This document shows positions 28,701 through 40,700 of a stretch of 64,000 nt of DNA, piece by piece. Every line of letters starts with the position of its first letter. The stretch's first letter is position 1. A model generated the notes under the pieces. It did no database searches, was not told where the DNA came from, and saw only the letters and a list, made by a program, of their open reading frames with translations. This DNA is from Dama dama (lineage: Eukaryota > Chordata > Mammalia > Artiodactyla > Cervidae): the NCBI RefSeq assembly GCF_033118175.1, contig NC_083691.1, positions 18,759,001 to 18,823,000 of the forward strand. The letters run 5' to 3'. A program made the translations under genes and the position numbers.

Positions 28701-31700
28701 GGAAGGTTGGCGAGAGGGTGCTGGTTAGGGAAGGCGAGAGGGAAGTCCTGCTTTGCTGGGATTGTGACGACATCGTAATTCCAGTAGGATTACAGCTTTA
28801 TCCCAGATTCTTCCATGATTGGCAAGAAGTAATGGTTTTACTATATCATGGGTAAGGCCAGTAAGAATTGTTTGAGCCAGATAGAATTTTAGTGGCTTTT
28901 AAATTTATAACTATTACTGTTTAAAACAGTTCAGTGAGGATATTTGGGGTTTATGGGTGTTTCTCCTTAATGTTTTTAATCTATACTCCAAGTTTTATTC
29001 AGTGAATACATGTTATTTTTAAAATCAGAAAGTAGTTTTTAAAATAATTTATGTTGCAGAAATTACTACCTTGACTCTCTCTTTCATTCCAGTCTTGGCC
29101 TAACTATGAAGTTATCTTTAAAAAAATAATTGAAGTTGCCACATTTTTAGATTTGCCACGTTTTCCAGACATAACTGAAAACTGCTATCTTCATCCAAAC
29201 ATCTTGTGTATGAAATACTTGATGGAGGTCAATCTCCCTGGTAAGTGTGAGGTATATATGGTGAATAAGCCTTGACTTATTGAATTATTATGAAAAATGT
29301 ATCAAATCCTCTCAATCAGAGACTATTAGAGTCACCTGACAGGGTCCATAGTAACATGAAGCTTAATTTCAAAATTCTTTCTTAAAATGTTTTGGACCAT
29401 TTAAAATGGTTAAAAGGACACTATTCAGAAGTAATGAGCTCTATTTTGGGTGAGAGGGATAAGCTTGAGATAATGTTTGGTTTTTACAGTAAGTTTTTGC
29501 TGAATACAAGTAACACATGATTCAGTATGTATTATTAATTACTTAGGCACCTCCACTGAAAAAGGGCAGCACTCCTTCATTTGCATGAAGCGTGATTAGT
29601 AAATAAAGAATTCTAATTTTTAAAATCCCAGAAGTTAATCTGCAGTGATATTTTTATTGTTTAGTAACACATTTCTATTTCCAGTCCCTGAGACAAATGG
29701 AGATGAAGGTCTGGTAGGATGCAAAGGCAGCCTCACTAGCCCTTGTTCACAATACACCAAGACACAGGTCACCCCAGCGGAATTCGTCGATGGAATCTAT
29801 TCCTGAATTTCTTGCTAAACTAGAAATGTGAGAAATGCAGGGTTTCTATTCTTAACAGAAAATACAAACATGGCGTGACTATATTATTGCTTATGCAATA
29901 TAAAAAAATGTGATTGAATTTATTTTTAATAGGAAAGGAAAAGACATGTTATATGAAAAAGACAATATACAAAACTGCATGTATAATATAATTTTAGCTA
30001 TAAAAATAAACATAAATTGGAGTAACATATATACACAAATGTAAATATTAAGTCTTCTAAAATATTTTTTAAAGAGGAAAAAATAAGCTTCTCAAATGTA
30101 TCATTTATTAAGCTAAGGAATGTATGTGTCTTGCTGTAACTTCAGAAGTCACTGGCTCTTTGATTAAGATTCCAGAATTTGGGAAGTCTGATTTCTGCAC
30201 TTTGGCATGTTACATATATCAGTTTATTGTTTTGGATTTTGGTTTTTTGATTTACTTTCGGAGTGGTTTTTTTAAAATATGGCCAGTTCCTGTGTTCTGT
30301 TATATACTTCAAAATCCTAAGCTCATAATGGGGAACTCTAAGATATGGAAAGAATGCAAGGAATTACCAAAATATAACTGGCTCGGGCTGGGTTATGGCA
30401 AGTGTCTAGCTCACATAGTCGCTATTGGACAGAAATGATGGTGGCAGTGTTTTCTGACCAGTGTGTGTAACTTAATAGTATTTCTCACCTAACTCTTCCT
30501 GAGAGTAACAAGTAGAATTAAAGCCACTATAATATACAGAGAGAGACTGCTCTCATCTGATGTTTTAAAGTGCTGTTTTAGAGACCATATTAAAAAGAGC
30601 CAGGATAGAGAAATTTTACTTCCCACAAAGTGTTCAATAGAAATAATTTGGAATATAGATAAAAAACTATACACAAATGTTATTGACCTTATTTGTAATA
30701 CTGAGAAATCAGAAATAAATGTCCAATGGAAAGGTAATGTTTAAGTAAATATTTTGTATATTCAATGGAACCGTGTGCATCTTTTAAAATCATGTTTGTG
30801 AAGAGTATATAAAAGTATGGGAAATGTTTATGTCATAATAGAAAAGGAAATAGGCCAAATTATAAATTATATATAATATAATCATAGCTATATAAAATTA
30901 AAATATTCATGAAAATATTGGAAATAAATTTACCCAAATATTTAAGTGCTATTTCTAAGTTATAGTAATGCATTTTTTCTTTCTTCCCACTTTATGTATC
31001 TTATAAATGTCCTATACTGAGTTTGTATTATTGGGAGGAAACAGTAAACAAAATAGATCTACAAACTAAGATGTGGTGATCCCTTCAAAATTACATTCTA
31101 AAATGTGACGTTGATTGGGCTCCTACCCATGAGATTATAAGAAGACTTCTAGAATATTGCCATTTTCAAAGCTGAAAGTTTGCACTCTACAGTTCTCTTG
31201 TGCTATTGATCAAAAAGAAGAGATCTGTGTACTTGGCCCTTTTTCAAAGAGAGGTTTTCGGGTTCCCAGAAAGCTAAAAGTGGTTTTAAGCATGCTGGGG
31301 CAACGAATGCCCCTCCTCAGTGCCTTTATGTATGACAATGTCGTCTCTGGAACTGGGCAGAAAGCAGCTTCCAGCAAGCATGTCACACACACACACCCTT
31401 GCTGAGTAAGCACTGCTTCTTTGGTGGCTCTGACTGAACTCCAAATACATCTCTTAGTTTTGTCCCTCATTCTGGGACTGAGGAGCCGGCCAGAGAGAAT
31501 TCCTGGCAGCTTTCATAATCATGTCTGTTTAATTTGTGGGGAACCCTGTAGAGTTTCCAAAGTGCCTTCATCTGTATTACCTCATCTGTTGAAGGTGGAA
31601 AGGGAGGACGGGTGGGTGTTCTCATCTCAGATGAAACGTATGACGCCTGGCTGCTGATGGCCAAGGCGTCATATAATACTCCAGGTCACGTAATACTCCA

Positions 31701-34700
31701 GGTCAGAATCTTAGTTTTTCTCTCCTGTCCTGGCTTCCTTCCTCATAATTTCTTCCATTTGCTTTTTATTAGTGTGTACTTTTAGTATAAGAGAAGCAAT
31801 TCAAGATATTAATTTTAAATAAATAGGGGAGACATTTTTCAAGAAATACCATTTTTATAGTAATAAAATTCTGTATTTAATACTATATATAGAGACATAT
31901 ATATACTGTGTGTAATATTATTTGTACTGTTACAAAAGTATTGTATACTACATTAAGAGAATAGAATCAATAGAACATAATGACTGACAGTATATAGGAA
32001 ATGCAATACAACTTGTTATGCTCTTGTAAATAACAACTGTTCTACTTGAATTTAATCAAAATATAGGTACTTCAGTTAGTAAGTAAAGAAATTCGCTTAG
32101 TAATTCAGTGTTTTCAAAGTATAATTCACTTGTCCTATCTTTTTAATGTTTATCCTCACCGTAATGCCTTTTACAAATGAAGAAACTGAGGTTGAGTGGC
32201 TCTAGTCTGGAGTCACAAAGCTCATGATTAGAAAGCCTAAATATATAGGCTGTAGGTGTTCTGGCTCCAAGTCCCAAGTTACTCAGCCTTGAATAATAGA
32301 TGAGTCTGTGCTGAGCGTATAATTTCTTTGGGAAAGCAGTGCAGCGGGTGAGATGCACACTGGCCTTCCAGTGTGCTAGCCAGGCTCCCTAGCTTCCCGA
32401 GTGCATATTTTTAGAGAAGCCCTTGGTCTTACAGGAAAGTTAGTTTCAGGTAAATGCAAATTGCCGTAGAAACATAGACAAGGAGCATGGATGAAGCAAC
32501 AGAAGATGGATGTGTGCCTGTGTATTCAGTGCCAAGATGTGTCCCATAGATAGCAGGCGTTTTGGGAAGTCAGAATTGGAGAAGATAGACCTTGCCAGGA
32601 TTCAACCATTTGTTTTTCTATACACATTTCATTTTTTGGTTTATTTATACACAAAATGGTATGTCTCAGAGTTCTGGCATAGTATCATATTTTAAGATAA
32701 AGCTTATCTCATGGATATATACATTAGTATGGTCTCATTAACAAAAGAGTTTAATTTCACATTTTTCTGTTTTATTCTTCAACAGATGAAATGCATAATT
32801 TAACCTGCCTAGTGGTAAAAGCAACTGGAATAGGAGAAGTGGATTTTCTAAGATTTGATCCTATAGCTAAAAAGGCAAAAACTGTTAAATATGATGTGCA
32901 AGCTGTAGCTGTCATTGTAGTGGCATTGAAACTGCTCTTTTTATTAGATGACAATTTAGAATGGTAAGTGTATGTCAGCCTTAGGAGGAAAAAATTGTAT
33001 CATTTTCCACTAATTATTCAGAGTAAAGGACTCCATATGTTATATCTCAGTAGAAAGTAGAGACTCTCAGTTGTTATAGAACACTGACTAGTAGCAGCAA
33101 TTACTCCTTACCTAATGTTTTGGCTCAGGTATTTGTTAGAGATTTCATTCTCCTTTAGTAAGTTGTTTGGATCATGTTTTCTTCCATTTTTAGGAAGCTA
33201 CACATGTGTCTCATTCTCCTGAGTTTTAAAGCATCATACACAAATTCTAAACAGTCACTTAGCACTTCATCTGTGTACCTTTTGATTTCTGGCACTATGT
33301 ATCTTCAAAGATCATCTGCAAAGTGAAAGAATCTTAAAATGCCAACAAAGAGTGGCAGTGTCTTCTTCCCTATTTCAGTACTTGCTTCTGCATTAAAAGT
33401 TGGCATCAGTTTCAAGTACTGTTCTATACTTTTCTTTCAGAAGAATTCAAAATTTAACTGTCTTCAAATGAATGATTTCCAAATAAATTGATTTGTTTAT
33501 TTGTATCTCCAGGTCTTTGTCTAATATTGCAGAGAAATATAATGAAAAGAACAAAGAAGGTACCTTTTTTTTTTTTTAGTCAATCAAGTGATTGTAAAAG
33601 GTGAATTAGAAGAAGAAACTCTGAGAAATATATAAATTGTACCTTGTATCAGACTGTTTATATGTGTAATTATCTAATATATCTTCTATTCTTGAGGAGA
33701 TAATAGTCAAATATAAGAGAAACAGACATGTAAAAAGATGGTTTCAATATGTGTAATCTAGAAAAATAGTAAAGATGTTATTTGCAAAGCAGAAATAGAA
33801 ACACAGCTGTAGAGAAGAAACGTTTGCTTACCAAAGGGGAAAAGGCAGGGGGATGGGGTGAGTTGGGAGATTGGGATTGCATATCTACACGACTGTGTAT
33901 GAATAGGTCACTAATGAGAACCTGCTTAGAGCTGCGGGAGCCCTGCTCAGTGCTCTGTGGTGGCTTTAACTGGAAGAAAGTCCAGAAGAGGGGAACACGT
34001 GTGTATGTGTGGCTGGTTCAGCAGAAACTGACCCCACAGTGTAAAGCAACTATATTCCAATTTTTTTTAAGGTAGTTTTGGTGTAATACAGGGCCACAGT
34101 ACAGGTGAGAGTTCAGAATGGAAGGGGGTGACAGCAGAGTGCTCACAAGTCATATTAGAGCGTGGAGATAGTCAGCCCCTCCAAGGGCTGGCACATAAAT
34201 GTTTAGTCAGATCAGTGAATAAAGACTCAAATGAGCAGCATGTGTTATAATAATGTGACATATTTGGTTAGTAATCATGGATTTCATTTCTTTCAGATAA
34301 ACCATGGTTTGATTTCAGAAAATGGTACCAAGTTATGAAGAACGCTATTGATGAGAAAAAACAAAAGTGGGAGGAAGCCAGGGCAAAGTATGTTACCTCT
34401 TCTAGCTTTAGATTCACCTACTTTATTTTTTAAGTCTATTGCTTTACATCTGAAAGCTCAAGTTTCATCAGTTCAGACTCACCAGCATTATGACCCTTTT
34501 TTCTAGAATTAACCCCTCTGACTAAACTAACTTTTAAAAATATTTCTATTAACTATTAGTGAGTAAAAGTCGCTCAGTCGTGTCCGACTCTTTGCGACCC
34601 CATAAGCCATATAATCCACGGAATTCTCCAGGCCAGAATACTGGAGTGGGTAGCCTTTCCCTTCTCCAGGGGATCTTCCCAACCCAAGAATCAAACCGGG

Positions 34701-37700
34701 GTCTCCTGCATTGCAGGCGGATTCTTTACCAACTGAGCTATCAGGGAAGCCCCATAATGTCCTTTTAGGGGCGTCCCTGGTGGTCCAATGGTTAAGACTC
34801 CACACTGCCAATGCAAGGGAGGTGAGATCCATCCCTGGTCAGGGAACTAAGATCCCACATGCCACACAGTGTGGCCAGAAGATTGAAAAAATAGTAATAT
34901 TAGTGTCCTCCTCCTGATCCAGAATCCAGTCCAGGGAGCTGTATTGTACTCAGTACTCATCTTTTCGTAATCTGCATGACTCTCCTCTGCATTTCTGGTA
35001 TTCCTTCCTCTTTCGTTTCCCACAGTGGATCAGTTCCCATCTGTGCTTCCCACTATTACAAAAGACTGCAAACGTCAGCCTGTGTCATTTATAACTGGAC
35101 TGTTCCTCCAAAATAAAGTTCCCTATAAAAATCCAAACAAAGCAAAGCAGAAAGAGAGTAGATATTTAATTCATTCATTCTCACTGTTTGACCTCGAGTT
35201 CTTCTCATGTAGGTCCATTCTTGTTGTTTAGTTGCTAAGTTGTGTCCAACTCTTCGTGATCCCATGGACTGCAGCATGCCAGATTCCTCTGTCCATGGGG
35301 TTTCCCAGGCAAGAATACTGGAGTGGGTTGCTGTTTCCTTCTCCAGGGGATCTTCTCGACCAGGGATCAAATCCGCATCTCCTGAATTGGCAGGCAGGTT
35401 CTTTACCACTGAGCAACAGGGAAGCCCACCCAGGTCCACTGTGGCAGAGTGGAAAGAGCATAGCATTAGAGAATGCAGGGGTGCATCCTGATTGTTAAAA
35501 CCAGCTGTTTAACTGTGGCCCGGTTACTTAACTTAGCCTCAGTGCCCTGAAATGTAGTCAGCTCATAAATTTTCGGAGATACTGTCTTATGTGGTAGAGG
35601 GTACATTGCTATAGGTTTCTGATTTGAACGGGTTTTATATCTATTCTTGGAACTTTGAGTCTCTGTGAGACTTTGAAGAAAAGGTTAACATTTCTGTAGT
35701 GTATGTAATTTTGCAACAGTACTCATTTGATCAAGTCATTTTATATCCTCTGAGAAAAATCAAGATTCCTCAAATTAGTTAAAATGATAACTCCAGTTTC
35801 CTCATCAATAAAGGAAGGCTAATGATGCCTTCTTGATATTCTTAATCACAAAGTAAATTTCAGTGTTTGCAGATAGAATTAGATTATTTCTCCTCTACAT
35901 TTAAGAGAGCTTTTAAATCAAGAAACAGACTTCCAGGGATGAATAAAGCGCTGTGGGAGAAAGGATCCTTGCTGAAGAGGGGAGGAGATGGGCAGTTTCT
36001 TCCTGTTCAGGTTGGACAGATAGTGAGAGTGAGCTTCTGACAGCTGTGGGCACCCGGGGAATGGAGGCCTTCCTCTTTTCTGTTGGAGAAGGAATGTCTT
36101 TAGTCATTGGCTCTCAGCAGGCACAAGAGTAGCAGCGAGAACAGAAGGCTCTCCTGAGTTCTTAGGTAATCTTGGAGAGCCAGCCATCGGACCTTCCTTT
36201 TCTGGTGCCGCTGTGGTGGTCCCGACCAATACTGAAAGGCTAGTTATTCAGGGGCCATGCCACTTGGGCATCTCAGGGTTGAATAGGTGCCCATTCGTGA
36301 ACCCAAACCAGGCACCAACTTACACTTCAGACATACCTGTTAGAGCCAAGATTCTTCCTGCAGTGCCTCAGTCAGCTGTGCATCAAAAGGCTCACTGACT
36401 TTTAGCTACTTTAAGGAAGAATTTAGTGACCAAAAAACGTATGTCTAGTTTCAAAGTGGCATTTTCCAGACGGACTCCAGGCCTCTGGGAAGAGCTTGTC
36501 CAAGGGATCTGTTACCAAGATCCTTCATAGAGTCTGTGTTTTGGGATGAGTGAGATGACTTGTAAGTCACTGCTGACTGCTCTGTGGGCACAGAGCTCCT
36601 ATGTATGCACATCACCTGTTCTACCCTTCCCCATCTCTGTTGTTGACATAAATTTCTAATTTTTCTCTCTATTCTTCTAGACATCATCTTCCATATTGTC
36701 AGGTAAAAGTTGTTAAGTATTTTCTACAGCTCAGCATAGGTCTCTATGCATGGGATTATGAGAAACACTAATAAACTGTAGTTGAAAACCTAAAAATAAC
36801 TTTAGAGAGTGCTTTGACTTCCAGTTTTCATGGAAGAAAATTTAAAAGCATGTGCAGAAGATCTTTGCAGCCTTTCAGGTTAGACAAAAATTTTCTCAGA
36901 TATGATACCAACGGCATGATCCATAAAAGAAAAAAAAAAAGATAGACTTCATCAAAAGAAAGAACTTCTCTTCTAAAAACACTGTTAAGAGAAGATACAG
37001 GCTAGGAGAAAATATGTTCAAATCACATATCTGATAGAAGGTTTGTATCCAAAATATATGAAGAATTTTCATATAAGAAAACAACTCAGTTTTTTAAATG
37101 GGCCAAAAGTAAGTTCACACAGAAAACCTATATATGAATACATGTAGATTTTATACGTCATTCACAAGTAAACGAATGAAACGTTGTGGCCAAAAACTGG
37201 CAACAACCCAGATGCCCTTCAGGTGGTAATGGATAAACAAACTGTAGCATATCTGTAAAATGAAATACTCTTCAGTACTAGAAAGGAATAAGTTTCTGAT
37301 ACATCCAGAAATGTGAATGAATCATAAATACATTATGCTAATGAAAGATTCAAAAGGTTATATACAGTCTAATTTCATTTATATGACTTTCTGGAAAAGG
37401 CTAAGCTGTAAGAATAGAGAAACAGATTGTTGGTTGAGACCAAGTTTAGCTGAGGATCAGGGCAGGAGTTGACCTTCAAAAGGCATGGGAGATTTGGGAG
37501 TGTGGAACTGTTGCGTGGACTAATCATGGTGGTGATTACACAACTGTATGTGTCTATCTAAACTAGTGCAGCTATACACTGAACAGGGTCGGTTTTGCTA
37601 CATATAAATTATACACGTAATATACAGCAGTGGGGAACCAAATCCCGAGGGAAGGCTGGACAGACAGAGCATAGAGGACCTTGTGGCTTCCTGGAGAAAA

Positions 37701-40700
37701 TATCGAGACTTCGTGGTGGGCCTCTATTTTTTGTAGTTTTGAAAAGAGGTAAACAAAGTAAAGTAAATGTTTAAAGAAGGACTGTCTGACGATTGTTAAT
37801 CATTTTCGATGGCCCACCTTTCCCATCTTCTGTGCCTATGACCTCAAGGAAGTAATGACACCTCTTTGACTGCAGCATAATTGCCGCCTGTGTGGGCGTT
37901 TACTATAAATGCATAAGAAAATCCATCTAAATGAGGCAGTCACAAGGCGTTTTTAACAGTGAGTTTATCTAGGGAGTGGGATTAAACTGTTTAGGAACTT
38001 CTGTATTATTAAGAGATTTTTTTTTTTGCCTTGAATATATTGTCACTTTTATTATTTGATAAATAAATAACAAAAAGATATTTGAAAGAATCACGGATGA
38101 CAAGCTTTCTGAATATTTAAATGTGGTATGATTTAGTTCACACGTAATTTTCAGGAAGACCATGACCTATTCACAGTGATTACACCTCTGCATTAGAAGG
38201 CGGGCACTTACTGTTCACTTTGTACAACTTGTCAGAGTCAGAAGTACCACTACTTTATCTGCAGCAGAAGGGTGTTCTGCAAAGACAAGGAGGAACAGCT
38301 TTTTTCTTAGGTGGCCTCACTTTATGAGAACATACAGCATGGGAATTTTATGATGAAGGTATAATCAGTCATTTCTTTGTAATCTTATGGCATCTGGGAG
38401 GTTTGGGGTGGAACTTATTCTTCAGTTGACTTCTTGCCTCCTGCAGTGCCACTCACTCACGTCTAGGTCATGAGTGCTACAGAGACGCATGTCAGCAGGT
38501 CTTTCTAAGCCAGAGCTATTATATGAGGATCGGGAATTTCAGATACTGCCATTGAGAAACTTCTCTGAAGTGTGTTGAGGCCCATTTCATCTCCATCCTG
38601 CTCCAAATGCGTCTTTATCTTGGCAGGTTTCTGTGGAAAGGTGAAAAGCCACTCTACTACTCAGCCATTGATAGGCCAGTGGTGTATAAAAGAAGAGGTG
38701 AGTGGGGTTTCTTCTCGTTAACACCAAGTAACAGCCCAGCTATAGAAAAGCTAAGTGTTTTCAATTGAAAAGTGAACGCATAAGTCCTTTTCTCAGTTGT
38801 TTAACAAGTGTCCCATTGCACATCCAGAGAAACGTCCTTCTCTGTTAAAAATGTCAGTAGAAATCTATTTCAGGAACATTGCGATATTCAAACAGAACTT
38901 AAGTTCTCGCCAAAATCTTAAATGCTATATATCTATACTTTCAGAACTCTTTATTTGGAGAACTGCTTTTTTAGGTTGTTTTTTTGTTTTGTTTTGTTTC
39001 TGTGATAAAATATAGATAACATAAAATTTACCTTTTTAGCCTTTTCAAGTTGTTCCTCGCCATCCCTCTTCCAGTGTCAGTTTCCCCTAGTTATGCTCTT
39101 CCATCACCGTGGAGCACTTACAAAACTACAAAACCACCATTGGTGCATTACTATCAAGTAAACTACAGATTTTATTTGCCATTTAATGTGAGTTTTTATT
39201 TCATTTCTTTTCCCTTCATTTCCAGAAATGGTGGTGAATCTACAGAAACAGTTTAGCACACTGGTAGATTCAGCACCAAACATTGAAAAAACAAAGCCTT
39301 CAAGTTTTCAGTTCAACTGGACTGAAGAGGACAGCGAGAGGCCTTGTTTCCATGGTCATAGCCTCCAGGGAGTCCTGCAGCAGAAAGGCCAGTCCCTGAC
39401 AACCAAGAATTCCCTCTACTGGCTGAGTACTCAGAAGTTCTGTAAAAGGTATGCGATGCTCTTAGAAATCATGGGATAAAAACCACCCTGAAACCTCTAG
39501 TTTGGCCTGAAATAGTAGTCTTTTCTCCTTAAAAAAAAAAGAAAGGCCACCTATGATTTAAAGGAGTTGGTCATAATGACAGGCAGATGTGTTATTGGTT
39601 GGACTTTAGAAGATGGTGAGCTTATAGTCAAGACCCACACATGGGACAGGAAGTTAGGACCTGATGCGTTAGTACCATCTGCCTTGTCTGCCTGCATAGT
39701 CGGTCCTTGGGGGTTAGTGGGGAACCTACACCTTTGTGCTCTTCACTTGGCACGATCAGTGCATTTTTGGATGTTCTTCATGGGTGTAATCCTGTAACGT
39801 AAGACAGTTAGTTACAAATAGACCTTGGTATAATCAGAGATGAAATAACCAAGATTTTTTTCTCTGCGTGAGTTCTAAGGCTAAGCAGTACACTCTGTGC
39901 ATCAAGCATGGTTATCACCATGGTTTTAGGTACCAAAATCATCTGTCAAATTACCTTGCCTATTCAGATCATAGCCTAGAACCACATAGTAAGCAAAAAA
40001 GGGTCCAGCTCACCAATAAAATGGCCACTGAGTCCATAACTAACGCATATACACTCCTCTCAGGAAGCCCTCTAGTCCCTCACTCTGCCGGGAGGTATGT
40101 GTCCATCAGGCTAAGTTGTCTGATTTCCAGATTCCTCGCCATCAGAAGATGCAGAGTAGGCAGGAGACTGAGAGGTGTCTGCTGCTGAATGTCTTGACAG
40201 CAAATATAAGTGGTACTCATTTGACAAACAATAGAGGAACCAGCCACAGAAGCAGACAAAAGAACTCAAATTACAGTGGTCTGAAGTTCATTCATGACAC
40301 ACAATAGCGCCACAGAACTGAATAAACTTGACCATGTCCCTGCTTTAGCATGTCCCCAAATTATGTGCATTCTCTTTGGGTTTGTTTTTCTTACCTGTAT
40401 TTTCTAATATTTCCACAATAAAAGTGGACAACTTGTCACCATATAATTTTAAAGGAGGGCTTCCCTGGTGGCTAAAGGCTTTTGAAAATAGGCTGAATGT
40501 TCTCTGATTAATAATAACCAAATAATATATAACTCAATTTTAAAATATGTCTATCCAAAATGGTTAAAATGAAATGTTTTGATGCTTAAAAGAGCAGATC
40601 TTCAGCAACATGGAGAATTTTATTACACAGGAGGACTCAGTTTTGAGGGTTCAGAAGAGACAAGCTTTGTACTGGGAAATAATTTTGACAACACTCAGGC

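Larger units (their letters stand above)
13417..29092 (+). other. TAF1B: TAF1B largest intron (15.7 kb)
   Basis: Holds the antisense L1 end, two antisense BovB ends, about eight Bov-tA copies, a CHR SINE, old L1 remnants and the EIF1 pseudogene. Between 21300 and 24400 I see no young repeat and no convincing coding segment. 27480-29080 is AT-rich, with a possible old L1 3' UTR at about 27915-28140. Confidence 0.7.
34388..38626 (+). other. TAF1B: TAF1B intron (4.2 kb)
   Basis: Carries two antisense Bov-tA copies, one CHR SINE and an old sense L1 at about 36890-37640. The stretch 35430-36890 shows no repeat I can name. Confidence 0.65.
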
